Shown: positions 1 through 13,639, numbered from the stretch's first letter. The stretch: 64,000 nucleotides of DNA from Chrysomallon squamiferum (GCA_012295275.1 CM022670.1:29217938-29281937), one strand, 5' to 3'. The notes: generated by a model not told the origin, from the sequence alone. Program-made: numbers and translations.

Positions 1-173
1 AAATCAAATATAATGAAAAAAATAATTCCTGCTAAAGCTTAAAGATCTAAGAAAAACAGATTTCAATATTTCTGGTCCATTTAATTAAGCAATGGCTTAG
101 TTTGGTTTAGACAATAATAATTAACAGGATTTAAAAACAAGAAAATTAATAAGCAATTGATAAGAAACAAGGG

Positions 174-370
174 AAAGTTCTATCAAATGAATTGAAGGAG
201 GAAATAGTCCAGTTTTATGAAAGTGATGAGAACAGTAGAATATGTCCAGGAATGAAGGATACAGTGAGCATTTTCTTATTACTGTTTGTTTTTAAACAGA
301 TGGTGAGAAGGTTAAGCATCAGAAACACCTAGTTCTCTCAAATTTATGTGAACTTTATGCATACATATAG
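174..370 (+). pseudogene. Broken fragment of a transposon-encoded domain
   Basis: Frame 174 onward reads KVLSNELKEEIVQFYESDEN, followed by SRICPGMKDTVSI. A second piece in another frame, from 299 to a TAG at 368-370, reads GEKVKHQKHLVLSNLCELYA. The pattern FYE-x-D-x-NSR-x-CPG-x-KD-x-VS, followed by a QK-x-LVLSNL-x-ELY block, is one I recall from uncharacterised multi-copy proteins in many invertebrate genomes that behave as mobile-element genes. The two halves are out of frame and end early, so this copy is dead. The family assignment is from memory; the frameshift and stop are seen in the sequence. Confidence 0.5.
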
Positions 371-589
371 GCCTACAATGTCTTACTTGGTGATAAAAAG
401 AGATGGTGATTCCTAGCATCCAGAATTGATCATTCAGGTTTTAGTTAATCAGATGTTAATGGCTGAAAAGGTGTTATTTTCATGTATGTGCATTTTTAAA
501 ATCTATATTGTGGCTAAACAAAAAATATTACACCCAGGAAACTTTTATATGTTTTAGTTAACATGTGGGAGATTAAATTTCAATAAATG

Positions 590-975
590 TCATCTCTAGG
601 TCATGTGATCCACATGGTCAATTTCAAGGTCATAGCAAAGGTCAAAAGGTAAATGTACCCCAATATTTTCCAAACTGAACAAAAATGGCAGATTTGGAAT
701 CCTTGTCATATTGCCTTTTCAACAGTACCAATTTTATGAAGATTGGCCCAGTAGTTCCTGAGATATGAGGGTTCAAAGGTTGGTGGTCACACCTGTTTTT
801 GCCAAAAATCTCAAAATTCGGTGTGCCGTATCTCCAACACCACTGATCCGATTGGGCTAATATTTCAGATTTGGTGCTGTGGGATCCCAGTCAACAAGTG
901 TACCATGTTACATAAAAATCTGAGATGGTCTGGTTTAAACCATTGGGTGATTTGACACGGAATGACCCTAATAAA
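590..975. repeat. Candidate dispersed repeat, possible transposon flank
   Basis: This block is clearly less AT-rich than its surroundings and has no coding frame. Its right end reads GGGTGATTTGACACGGAATG followed by ACCC. The reverse complement, starting GGGTCATTCCGTGTCAAATC, resembles a motif I associate with dispersed repeats in invertebrate genomes. Together with the broken coding fragment at 174-370 it may be the rest of one element of roughly 0.8 kb. No terminal inverted repeat was found within the window. The call rests on base composition and recall. Confidence 0.4.
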
Positions 976-2514
976 TACAAAATAGATATTATAGACATGT
1001 TAATGTTTTCATTGTGTGTTATTTAATTTCAAATGATAATGAGATCAGTAAATTGTTTTCTAGTTGATATTAAACAAAAACTAATAGAAATGTTAATTGT
1101 CTTTATTTTAACATTTCACCTGTTTTGTTTTGGGTTCTTTTTTTTTTTCTTCTTTTTTTTTCTACTTTCTAGTGTTTCTTTTTTAATAATTTATTTGTTT
1201 TCATTATGTTGTTAGATTAAATTAAACCTTTTGAGAAGTGATTAGTCAGGGTTTGAATTTTTCTTAAAATTAGTGATGGGGCCCGCCCCCAAAAATGTGT
1301 AATATTATACTTCTGTTAATTCAGTTGTAATGTGTAAAAATAAATAAATATAGCTGTACTGCAAAAATATAATTAATTATTCATCTACCAGTTTGGGTTT
1401 TAATTTTCATACAAAGCTATTCTGGTGATTTATCTTCCAAAATCTGCGAGCAAATTGAAGAACTAAAACTGAAACTTTGGTTGCTGCCTAGCAAATGTCA
1501 ATGTGAAACTCAAACACTTTATTATGTTGTCTAATTCATGTTGACTAAACAGTTTTTACTTCCAACATTCTGGGATATATCTTTCTGCTGATAGAAAAGA
1601 ATTGTTGATTCAAAACAAACTGTAGAATTCCTGTTTGTTTATCACAAGCTCTTCTGTCTAAATGCGTTAACAAAATTTCAGAGATAAATTAAATCATGTT
1701 GATTTCTGCTCTATCTTGTTGAAAAGGGATTGTTGATGATTATAATCGTTCTTCCTTGTGATAAATTTAAAGTGCACTGGATTCTGACTAAATCAAAATC
1801 AGTGGCAGTGAATTTTCTCTATACAATAAGCCTTACTGCAGTTAAAAACAAAACATCAGTAAGTACTTCAGAAAAGTGGACGTTCTATTAGTCTGTTCTT
1901 TATATCTACTTGATTTGAGAAATATTAAATCTATAAGTAAATATGCTTAGGAATAAACACACGACAAAAATACTCTAATTGATCAAGCAGTAAGTAACCA
2001 TTACAATCAGTGTAGTTCATTGTTGTAAACCCTTCAAAAAAACATTACTACTTAACTTTTGGAATCCAGTGTTTGTACACTGCTGGCATTATTCAAAGAA
2101 TACAAGTGTATGCAGAGAGCCAGTTGCCATTTAAATTATTCCTTTTTCTCTTAAACTGAATCAGAAATCTGAAAACTGAATCTAGAGTTTTATTGTTTAA
2201 GACACATGATAGCTAGACTGATAGTCAACGCAGAAGTTCATTTAGGCCAACTACTGCATATATATAAATATAATTTCTTTTTTTGTAGCTTAATTTTTTA
2301 TACTGTAATATTCTTGACCATTCAGACAGTAAAATGTAGCTAAATTAATTGAATTATTTCCATTACTTTTTGTTCATTAGATTACCTTCAAGTTAAAATG
2401 TTTTTATTTAAAAAAATAAATAAGAGTTCAGTTAATGTATTTATATGAGCATATAACACATTTAAAATCGGATGGTGTCAGTAAATTAGTCATTTTATTA
2501 AATTTGGTTTCCAG

Positions 2515-3791
2515 AAGAAGTTTTGATATGGGAAGGAAAGTTACACCAACAGAACAGAATATAGTAATGAAGAATGGTGATCAGATAGAATATGACACCC
2601 AGTACTGCCAGCTTCCATCACCCATGCATATGGTGACTTCTCAGTCACCAATGGTAGCCAGTCCAGCAATTGCTCAGCCTCCAATCTGTTGGATGGTGGC
2701 TATCAATGTTCCATACATGAACACCTTTGGACAAGTTAACTTGAACTGGAATCCATCTCAAGATCCTATGGGGAAAGATTTACCAATCTCTGGTTAGCAT
2801 CAAAACTGATTATATTCTTTAAATTATTTAAAGACTTAAATTGTTTGTTTGTATTTTTTAAAATCTTTTTTGAGGGGTGTCTTTGCCTTGGGGGGGGGGG
2901 TAATTATTATTTTTATTATTATTATTATTAATGAGAATGCAAGAAATGGGAAGTATGCTGGTTTTTGTCTGTTTCACTGTCTGAAAGTTATATGGAAATA
3001 ATGGTTGAGTTTAATGGGTAAGGTAATTCTAAATCTGTTTTTGAGACATTGGCAAAAATTTGAAATAAATGATTTTGTTTGCTTGCTACTCTTATTTCTT
3101 CTGTCAGATTTAAAAAAAAAAAAAAAATTTAAATCTCTTACTTTGTATCTCTGATGGTCTGAACATACTTTTAAATAAATTCTGAGTACATTAAATATAA
3201 AGAGTTCTTTTTGTTTGGTAATCTGATTGCAATGATCCTTGGAGGCTGACATTTTTCTTTTACTCTTTTATTATCTTGTTTCACACACACACACACACAC
3301 ACACCATTCAAGAGAAAAACAAAAACTCATATACTGAAATATATAATTGCCACTAACAGTATATATATATATAAATATATAAAAGCCTTAATGAATATTA
3401 ATGAACTTGTTACATTATTGTCATACTTTTTTATTAGCAAAGAATTGTTTTGAGCAAACAAATCAAACTTAATGTGCTTAAGCTCTCTGTATTTATAAAA
3501 AATATACACAATATGGTGTACAGCTTCATAAGTATACTTTAATATAGGACATTTTTTTCTGTTTCTCTCTACTCAGATATCAACACACTGAGGTATTTCT
3601 TCAACCTGGGAGTTGAGGTAAGATAACTTTTTAGTTACAGTTGTGTTGTTATTTACATCCTATTACTACTGTATAATGCTTCTTTTTTTTTCTAGGAAAA
3701 AAGTATTATCTACTAGACTGTTTATATTTAAATTAAAACAAATACTTTACTTTGATCACTTTGCTTGTGTGTATGTATGTTTGTATGTTTG

Positions 3792-3822
<31 letters not shown>

Positions 3823-6800
3823 TACATATATGTGGATGTATGTTTGTAAGTATGTAAGAATGTATTTTTTTTTTTTTTTTTTTTAGTTTGACATGCTTGT
3901 TTACCAATTGTCAAGTTTATATGACAGCGTTTTAAACATATAAATATGCAAAGAGGAGAGCATGTGTTTTATTTTATTTATAAACAAACACCTGAATGTT
4001 AATGGGACCTTTGAGCTCATTTGTTGAATTTTGATTACTAAAAAGTGTAAAAATACCTTAATTTAGAATGATTTAATAATTTCCATAACATTAAAATAAT
4101 AAAATAAGTAATATTAGCTTGTCACTTTATTTGTAATACAGCCATATGTTACTAGTAATAAACAAGTAACCAAATTATTTTGTTCCCTCTATCCCTAAAT
4201 CCAAGTTTTAGAAAATTGTTTGCTAATAATAAAAGATAGTTATCTGTTGTTAACATGTAATCTTTAGGTTAGGTGACCATTTTCATACAGTTTCTTTTTT
4301 ACCATCTAAAAAAACTAGTGTGACAGCAGTCTGCAGTTAGGAAAATGAAAGTGTATCAATAGTGCTGAAGGTCATCTTATAAGGATCTTTGTTGCATTTG
4401 ACAGTTGACATTTAACTTTTGATAGTCTGTTATTTTAAACAACATGCTCGGCTTTGATTTTCTTTCACACGATACTCTTAATATTACATAAACTAAGAAA
4501 AAAATACTTTTCTTTATTCCAGATAAACCTCTGAGTGTTTGTGTGTGTGTCTGTCCGTGTCTGTGAGTGTGTGTGCAGATTATAAAAGATACATGCACAG
4601 TCTATCTTTATTTTGCACCATAATTCAGTTATCACTGGCATTTCATAGACTTTTATATTTGGGAAAATTTAGTATTAAAATTCTACACATACACATGTAC
4701 ACACACACATGCAGATATATATGCATATATAATTTTTTTAATCCTTTGTTAAATCAAACATTGTTAAACAAATCTAAACAAAGAGGTAATTATTTATAAT
4801 TTCAGTATATATGTATTGTGTGTCTGTGTGTGTGTGTTTCTATAAAATATTTTTACAATGTGATGATCAGCATTTGTCAATTTTTCCAAAAGATATTTTT
4901 TGGTGGAGATTTGTTTTTGTTGGATTTGACCGTAAACCAATGTTAAAGTAAAGATGATGTTTATGTATTGCATTACTGTAAGTAAAGTATGGCTTCTGCA
5001 TAATAACGTTGTTTGTTTCAAGTTTGCATTTTTCAATGTAAACTTTTTTCTTTTTATTTTAAACTGTTACCAGTACAACATAGAAATTCTGAACAACTAA
5101 ATCTACTTTTCTTTCAACAGATGGTTTAATTTAAGAGTTTCTTGTGTTTAAGATAAAGATGAATCAGTCAGATGTGGTGACAAGTCAATAACAGACATGT
5201 ATTACTAGTTAGATGTTAAGCTGTTGCCATACCATGTTGTTCCAGGTGTATGTTGCATTCTTTCATTGTTGTGTGGATAAAATACATATGTTAACTTGTA
5301 GATCAGTTAACGCTTGTAATATTCATTTGTTTGGAAGAGTTGACATGTAAGTTTATGTTATTCCTGTAGCTGGAATTAGTAGAAGAGGAGAAATGAAGTG
5401 AGACTTTAAAAGGTTGGAAAACAAAAATAATGTATGAACATTTTCTCAGACTTGTTACTAACTGGTTGCTTTGAAATATACAACTATAAAAATAAAAATA
5501 TGTAAATGTTTTGATTAACTATAAAATTCTTACTACATTTAACTAAAGATCAACATATTCTACTTAAAGCTTTTTATTTTTTTCTTATTTTGTTAAGATA
5601 GTTTGTGAATCCAGTTTAAAAAATATGTTGGTGGTTTTGGGTTTTTTTATTTTTTTTTAACTGATGATCAAATACAGTTAGTGTAACAAATTGACAGTTT
5701 CATATTAAATAAGTATTTTCAGAGGCCAGTTATTGCTTGGATGCTCACCATCTCATGTTTTCTGCACAATTACTTCCTGCTTCATCTATATGCAGTTTTA
5801 ATCTTTTGAAAACTCAAATGTTAGACAAGAACTTAGTAAAATATTACTGTTGGAGAATATATATTAAAGTACATTTTAGTTACAATAAGTTTGCTATAAC
5901 TTTCTAAGAATAAAGAAGAACGTTTCTTTTTTTTAATTGTAGTACTACAGACTGGCATCCGGCTTACAGCAGTCTCAGATGCAGATGATGGGACCACCCC
6001 TACCTCCATCACAGACCCCACAACCACCACCACCACCACCACCTGCATCAATGATGACAAGTGAAATAATGTCAACAGTTAACATGCAACCACAGATGGA
6101 TCAGGGTCAGTGCTCTTCCCATCAGCCAAATACCAAATGTAATAAATGTTTTTCAAAAAACCACATACAAGCTAATTTTAGAAATGATAAAAGTTCAGAC
6201 AAGATTGATGAGGGAAGTTCTTCATTGCTGGAATCTGATAGAGATGTGGACACTTACAGTCTTTCTCAGGAGAGTGGTTGTCTTAGTGATTGCTCTGAGA
6301 GTCTCAGTCCTACCAAATCAGAAGGGCAGTCAGAGAATGGAGACACTGCAGAAATACTTACACCTAATTCAAAACTAGAAAATGGGAGCATGTCTCACTC
6401 TGACCTTTTGGTGGAGGGTAACCAGGAACAAAGCAAAAGCACAAAAGGAAAGAAAAAATACTACATGTATGGCAGTCATAAACTTGTGAAACCTATCAAA
6501 GATATTCCTCCACGTTTTCAAACACTGTTAGCTGAAATGAGTGCAGCTAAACTCCGTTGTGAAGGTCAGCTAATATACATTCAGAACAAATTTGATCATG
6601 AGACTCACCTGAATGTTGATGCTAGTTGCTTTGTTCCTGGAAATGAATTGCCTAATAGCATTCCTTTAGATAGGTTTGGTAATGGTACTGGGTCAGTTAG
6701 TTTCATTCCTTGTATTATGCCTCCTCCAGGTTCTGATGTTAACAGTTCTGCACTGCCTCTGATACCCTATTATGGTCCACACCCACCTCCTCCCCAGCCT

Positions 6801-7475
6801 AATATTAATGGCATAATTAATAAGCCACCTCAGTTGCCAGTCAGTAATGCATCATTTGGTCACTGTCCTACTTGTCATTTGCCTGTTAGTGCAAGTTCCT
6901 CTAATGCTAGAAATACATCTTCTCATGCTTCTGCTGCTAATGACAATAGCTGCTTAGCTCATTTTTCTGGTTCTTCTACAAACACAACCTTTTCTTCCCC
7001 CACAACCATTACTTCATCACTGCCAGTGTATGCAAACATGCCACAAAACCAGTTGCCCTCTATGCCATTTATGACACCACCTCCAGTCCCAACAAACTCT
7101 GCCTTAACATCTGCTTCAGCTCCTGGTACATCAATAACCTATCCTCCTAATATTCCTGCTCTTGCTGCTCCACAATCTGTACCTTCTGTTCTTCCTCCTA
7201 TTGCTTTGCCTTCTGTTTCTTCTGCAAACAACGCTTACCCACACAACTCTGCTGTTGAAGTGTCATCGCACCCTTTACCTGGTGGTGGAAGCTATTATAT
7301 ATATCACACTTCTTCTTCCTCTACAGGCTTTACTGCTAGCCACAGCATGTCTGCACAAACTCCAGTGTACTATGTTGTTAGTCCATCTTACGCAGCTGCT
7401 GCTTGTGGTTATCAGCCAGGAATTGCACCCACAGGCTACGGAGTTAACATGAACTGTCAAGCTGCTGCTCAGTGA
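2515..7475 (+). CDS. OTU deubiquitinase-like protein (OTUD4/ALG13 type), C-terminal three exons
   Basis: Exons are 2515-2792, 3577-3617 and 5943-7475; all introns are GT-AG and phases agree (1 nt completes a codon at 2515; breaks at phase 1, then 0). The 5' part of the gene is outside the window. Exons 1-3 join through LPIS-DINTLRYFFNLGVE-YYRLA. Human OTUD4 has a closely similar DIKTLRFFFNLGV segment, which is the basis for the family call. No OTU or Tudor domain is visible here. The long last exon (510 codons) encodes a polyproline run near 5990-6050, an acidic serine-rich stretch, a basic block with KPIKDIPPRF, then a low-complexity Ser/Pro/Ala tail ending ...NCQAAAQ. CxxC pairs occur in the CNKC and CPTC segments. 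It could be a different disordered RNA-associated protein; gene structure is firmer than name. Confidence 0.6.
3282..3305. repeat. CA dinucleotide repeat
   Basis: About 12 CA units in the intron between the first two OTU-like exons. Confidence 0.9.
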
Positions 7476-8506
7476 GGAAAGAAAGTTCAACAGCAGAAAG
7501 GCAAAGATTGAAGAACCTTTTTTACATGACGAAGCAAAATGAGGGTGGAAACAATCCAACTGTTTTTTCAAAACATTAAACAAATAATTGGTGTAAAATG
7601 ATCGATGGAAATTTAAGCAAATATAACTTTTTATCTTTCTTTTTAAAAACATTATACTTAGTGCTTTTGGATAGTTTAAAATAATGCCATAGATGTTGAA
7701 TTATCAAAATTTATGAACCTTGCCTACTGACAAAAACTGCCAGTACATTTATACATCTTTTGAATAGTAACATATTTTCAGAATGTTCAAGACTAGACAT
7801 CTAAAGTATATAGTAAATATGTTTCTGTCATTTCACAACTTTTGTTCTACAATGAAGAGCCAGCTGGATGTATGTATATTTCAAGTCGTCTTAATTTTGG
7901 CTCTCTTTTTTTTTCTTGCATTTTTAAAACTATTTGGTGAATTATTTCACTTGATAAGCTGAAGTATTTGATTCATGTGTTAGTGTTTTTGATTTGCTTT
8001 TATGACTTAATTTCTAAAATTAAAATGCTTAAAATAGTTGTATCTAAAATACATTTCATTTGTGTTGTTTTAATACTGACAGTTTGTGTGGACTATATTT
8101 TTTGTGACTGATACAACTTTGTGAAAATATGTTTCATTCTTTATATTTTTCTTTATTATTCAGTAGTTACAGTTTGATTTTATTTTACCCAACTAGTATA
8201 AAAATTTAACTGGCTTTTGTATCAGAAAGCAAATTGTTAAAATAGGACTATTTTTATTATTTGTCACTTTCTCACATAACATTTGTAATTCTGTTTATTA
8301 TTAATTTGTAATTTGTTTATAAAGGATTAAATGACCTAATATGTTACTATCAACAAGTCCTTTTACTATTCAATAATGATTGAATGTTTTTAAATTTTGT
8401 TACGCAAAGATTATACATTTTCAGTTATTTTTGATACTAGAAAATAATTTTATTTTGTTTCAGTTAAGTATATGTGATCATTTTTTTACAACCATGGTTT
8501 GAAAAT

Positions 8507-8512
8507 AATAAA
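8507..8512 (+). promoter_or_regulatory. Poly(A) signal AATAAA (OTU-like gene)
   Basis: Canonical hexamer about 1.03 kb after the stop codon, the first well-placed one in the 3'UTR. It is chosen on position only. Confidence 0.4.
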
Positions 8513-8692
8513 GTACAAGAGAGGTTTGATAAAGGCAACTTTCATCATCTGTTTTTATGACATGACATGGATAGAAGTACAGGATTATACAGAGATTGAC
8601 CAGCTGTTAATCTGAACAGCTGTCAAAAACCAATATTTGTATAAATCACAGAAAGTTTATATAGTCTGTCCCTCTACCCATGATGTATCCAC

Positions 8693-8698
8693 AATAAA
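8693..8698 (+). promoter_or_regulatory. Alternative poly(A) signal AATAAA (OTU-like gene)
   Basis: A second canonical hexamer in the context CACAATAAAGT, about 190 bases beyond the first. It would give a slightly longer 3'UTR. Confidence 0.35.
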
Positions 8699-11600
8699 GT
8701 CGCAGCTTTTAAATTTTTTGCACCATGACATTATTTTCCTCCATTATTATAACAAAAGTATGGGTGCAATCTGTTTGGTCGGAATTAAATATATTTTTAT
8801 GTCACCATAGGTACTTTTGTTAGACACATATTGATCAGTCTTTTTGAAGTTGTATAATATTGTTATGGTATTTATTTTGAATAGTCTATGTAACTATATG
8901 CTATAGTGAATGTATGAAATAGTGTAACGTCTTGATGTTAAAGCGACAGGACCTTGTGCTGAACTTGATATGAGTGTAGAACACGGCTTAAATTTATTCT
9001 CTAGACCTTTTATATTATGATTACTTTGTTATTAGTACAGTAGGTTAATCCTGATATTGAATATCTCATTGATAAACACATTATTTCTCATAATTATCAT
9101 TCAATTAAACTTTAATAAAAGATTTTAATAGTTTCAGATAACTCAGTATTTTAAAATGTATTTAAAGGGATAGTTTTGGCATATGCAACATAGTAGATAT
9201 TTTTGAGTTGTCCATTTGTTTAAACACAGAAATATACTAAGATGCCTGTATATATAGTTTCATAACTGCATTTTGAAATTACTGTTTATTTGTTTTATGT
9301 AAAATATGTTAATAAATGATGAATAATTATATAGTCAAATAGAAATGAGTTTCTATTACTGGTAAAAAGACTGAAAAATGTCTTCATGACGATTCCTTTT
9401 GGAATAGGAAGTACTTTATTCTTTCTTGATGGAAATAGAAATTTCTCTTTTATAATGTTTTTGACTTTCTTTACACCTTTGCATTTCATTGTTTTACTTT
9501 TTTAAATTCATTTTGAGGAATACATTTTGAAAAGGGAAACCACATTTGATCAGCAATGTACTTGATTAATACTTGCTTTCAGATTTTCTTATTCATTTTT
9601 ATAATATTTTCATTTCTGATGTTTTTTTGTGTTTCTTTGTTTTTTTAAAACAACATTTGCCTTAATCATATGCTTTTTAATGGAGATTTACACACACATG
9701 CTTACATACATGCACAGTGGTATACATTTATTTTGATAACAGGTGTCTTGCAAGAGGTCAAATTGATTTAGTTTTTAAATTGATTCTGTCTCACTCTGAA
9801 GTTTAGAACAATCTACTCCTCTTTACACTGAAATAAACTATTTGCTAATAAAAATTGAAAGCTGTAAAATGTGTAAAAATTGGACTGTTTATCAATATAA
9901 TGGCCTATTTCTGAAACATCACCTGACTCTTTTTTATCACATCAAGAAAAACACAATATCCAAATATTTATTTTAAGAAGTGGATATTTATTTATTGTTA
10001 TTATCTATTAATAATGCTTTATTATTATTATTTTATCTTTTTTAGTTTTTCATAGAGATTCCAGAAGATTATATTTTGGTGGATATCTTATTTTACACGA
10101 GTGCTCTTTGTCTTCTCTAGTTCTCCAAGGAACTAAATAAACATTTATATAATATATTTATAATAGCAAAATCAAAGGTTGAAATACTTGTACTTGAAAA
10201 CAATCAGTTGACTAATAAACTCAAGTTCACAGTGCACTGATTGATAATACATTCAAGTGTTTAAGATTGGAGAAGTAATTCATTTGCCAATTGTTCATGC
10301 AAACTGGTTTCTATATTTTCTTCTAACTGTGCAATTATTTTTGTTGGCATTAGGCATTTTATAGTATATTAGATGATGTAAATACAGAAGTAGTCATCCA
10401 TTTAAAAACTCATTATGCTTATTAGTTGTATTTTGATTGTTATATGTTTGTTTTTAATGATGTAATTTATTATTTTCAGAGATTTGTTTTATTTTTCAGA
10501 AAAGGCCTTTCTGAAAGATGTTTTTATTTTAAGTGTATATGTATTATTGGAAAGTGTATTCTTGTTAATATTTTTTGTTTAGTTTCTGTTTATGCTGATG
10601 TATTTTAATCATTCTAAAAGTTACTGATGTCCTGGTATAGCTATGTGTTTAAAAACATACAGGACCATATATTAAATTATATATCACCAGTAATAAAAGG
10701 AATAAGCAGTTGTCAGAAAACTAAATATTTAATTAAAAATAGACTAAACAGGATTTATGAAAAAAAAAAAATTAATAATAAATGTTAAAAATGTATTATT
10801 ATGTATTTTTGCTTCTAATAAGCACATTTAAAGATGATTAATACAGGTGTAAGTAACAGTAATATAAATCAATTATAATTCCTGAAATTTTTTGAGGATT
10901 TGCTTATTCAGAACCTTTGTATGGATGGGCATCTCAAGTCATATATAATGTTACAAAGCAGAAGAAAAAATGAAAATGCATTGAACAATTTTATAATCCT
11001 TAATGATGATATATCTGTAAAGGTTTGTGGTCTGTGGTTTGATTACCTGACCCATTATTATAATCAACTATCTTTGGTACATTTATGAGTGGTTTGTATT
11101 TCCAAAATCCTTATAATTGTTATCAAGGTAAGGTTTATGAGGAGGCACATACAAAACAACATTGCAATGAAACATTATTACTTTAAATCCTTTGTACAAA
11201 ACCTCTTATAACTGTTAAATTATTGTAATAAAATTCATTCATTTCTGCAATGTCATATTCTGTGTGTTGATTAACACTGACATTATTTCGTATATCATGT
11301 TTTATTGCTAGTTCATTAAAATGTACCAATTTTCATCACTAATTTTAAAATCAACATTTCATCATTTTTTTTTTTTTTAATTATATATATATATATATTT
11401 TTTTTTTTTAAATAAAGCTTATTTTGTCATTACCACACTTGTCACATACATTTATTAAAACAGTAGTTCTCTTCTGACCTTTTCCAGTTTTATTGAATTT
11501 TAATATTGTACGAAACACAACATTGTTTACAATATACAAAATAAATTTTGTAAGTAGCATTAAAATGTCCTAAACTCGTTAATCTAAACAAATCACAGCC

Positions 11601-12283
11601 TTGCAACTAATGTTGGAGATATTTCATCTCTACTGGGATTGTCTTAAAACGTTTCTGAAATAAATTGTATTAACTTTGAGGTCTTCTTTGTTGCCTTTTT
11701 TTAACAAGCGTGTTAGTATTTGTGAAAAGACTCAGTCTGTTATTTTGTTCCTATCATTGCAATTTGTTTAGTGTACTTGTTAATTGTTTGTTGTGCTGCA
11801 TCAGGTTTTGTTACTTTTAAAACATACCTTGGTGGTACATAACACTGATCTAACAAAAATCAATACTTTTCATAAGAAAATAATACAAGAACATGAGAAA
11901 TTTATAAAAAAATAAACTTTTATATATATTGATACATATCAGTATTGTTTGTTTCTAGAAAAAGATTAAAGAAATAGTAATAAATCATAGGTTTTACTGT
12001 AACTGATGATTATCAAGTATATTCATTGCAAAAGCATTGTATTATAATCCATAACAATTCTGAGATGGGTAGATTGTATTATGCCAATTAAAATGCAGCA
12101 TAAAATCAGTTAATAAAGCAAAATAATGTACACTTGTGCAAATGAACAGGTAGTTTGCATAATGAAAGATGCTCTTCCACACATTTTAGTGAGATTCACG
12201 TCATGAAAATGCAGTAACACACACCGATTTAGATACTATTTTTTTCTCTTTTTTTCTGAAAACTGGTGTGGTGAAGGTTGGTT

Positions 12284-12309
12284 GATGTAAATAATTGATT
12301 ATTTACATC
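12284..12309. repeat. Perfect 10-bp hairpin with 6-base loop
   Basis: GATGTAAATA, then ATTGAT, then TATTTACATC. The two arms are exact reverse complements. It lies 24 bases left of the candidate inverted-repeat element. Confidence 0.7.
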
Positions 12310-12332
12310 CAGAGGACTGGTATGTAAAAAGA

Positions 12333-12993
12333 CTGGCAGGCAACTGAATATTAACCATTTAAATGTCACTGGTCACCACAGGTAAATCTTTTGCCTTGAT
12401 GTTAAACTGAACATACCTTACACTGGACACCACAGCAGTATTTTCTACATTAATTATGAATACCAGCATAGTGTGATAACCTTCAAAAATCTCACACAAG
12501 CTCCAAAAATATCAGATCATGCAGGCCATAAAAAAGTTTCAACTAATTCAGGTGCAGATACTCTATGGCCCATTGAGGTTGAAAATGAACTGGCATGGCT
12601 GTCAAAATGAACAATGACCACTCTCTCTCTGAATGTTCCAAGTTCAGTCACCATTTCCAGTTTACAATCAAAGAAGATGCAGTCCCAAAGGAAACTTCAT
12701 CCAAAATGTTTTAGTTAAGAAATTTCCATATTTCAGTTCAGTCATCCACTCCTTAAGTTGGAGCTGACTTGTCATCTGACCCCAATCATTATGTTCCAGT
12801 AGGCTCTTGTGATTCACTACCTCAGATGTCAGTGAGGTTGAACGGGAAGAAGACACTGCTCTCAAAGTTCTCATCACAGTGCAGCAGCATCCTTCTGAAA
12901 GAGGATGTGATCACTTTTGCAAATTCTTCACTGGGTTCTTACACTTATGTTTTGATCTGACAATAAAATGGTTAATATTTAGTTGCCTGCCAG
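12333..12993. mobile_element. Candidate non-autonomous DNA transposon with TIRs
   Basis: The left end (12333-12360) begins CTGGCAGGCAACTGAATATT and continues AACCATTT. The right end (12966-12993), reverse-complemented, begins CTGGCAGGCAACTAAATATT and continues AACCATTT. The two 28-base ends differ at one position. AGA directly flanks both ends (12330-12332 and 12994-12996), consistent with a 3-bp target duplication, although so short a match can be chance. The 661-bp interior is less AT-rich than its surroundings and encodes no convincing transposase, so this would be a MITE-like derivative. I could not assign a superfamily. Confidence 0.65.
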
Positions 12994-13639
12994 AGAAAAT
13001 TGGCTTGTGCTTAACTTTTGTACAGGTGTATATCAGTTTACTCAGTTTTTAAAACATTATATTTATTTTTTCTTGTGTTTTGAGGGTTTTTTGGTTTATA
13101 TTTTCATCTTTTTGAAAAAAGAAAAGTAAATAACACCAGCTGGTGGCTTCATTAAAAGTTTTGTTTTATATTATGTTACAGGTAATGAATATTTAGCTTA
13201 CTTCGCAAAATTTTAGTTTGGATTAAATAATGGTTCATGTTATTAGTTTATTATTATTTTTATTTATTTTATTTTGGTTTGGGCTTTATGTAGCTCAATA
13301 GTTAGAACACAAAAGTGAGACAAACTTTAATATATAATTGACGTGTGGCAAAATAGGATAGTGTTCAAATTAAATTTGAGTTATAGCTTATTAATGAAAA
13401 GACCTAATTCTTTGTTACAAAATCTGTAATTATTCTGAAAGTTTTAAGCTGATTTAGATAATTCAAGAAGTATTTTGATATATAGAATATATTCCATCAA
13501 AACTTGAGTTTTGATAATTTTCACCATGTGACTGGTTATTCTCTGTTTGCTACACATATATTCAATTGGTTTATCAAAAGCCTTAATAATTTAAAACACT
13601 ATTTCCTTTTGACTGTTTACAAAAAAATCATTTTTGAAT

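Larger units (their letters stand above)
1..2514. other. Upstream DNA, probably intron of the OTU-like gene
   Basis: The first recognised exon, at 2515, opens inside a codon directly after a splice acceptor, so the gene began further upstream and this stretch is probably intron. I see no other exon with usable splice sites and a plausible protein here. What it does hold is a degraded transposon-like coding fragment at 174-370 and a less AT-rich block at about 590-975. A homopolymer T run lies near 1139-1160. The rest is AT-rich DNA without recognisable content. Confidence 0.5.
7476..8720 (+). other. 3'UTR of the OTU-like gene
   Basis: This AT-rich non-coding sequence follows the TGA at 7473-7475. 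The first good AATAAA signals lie at 8507-8512 and 8693-8698, so the transcript probably ends within about 30 bases of one of them. The exact cleavage site cannot be read from sequence. Confidence 0.55.

Noticed and set aside
1033-1215. 60-residue open frame
   Set aside because: Mostly poly-Phe from a T run; no domain and no splice context.
7162-7652. Open frames at 7162-7452 (plus) and 7275-7652 (minus)
   Set aside because: Leucine- or serine-rich shadows of the low-complexity OTU-like last exon in other frames.
12668-12960. Open frames on both strands inside the inverted-repeat element
   Set aside because: Short, without transposase motifs, and antisense to each other.
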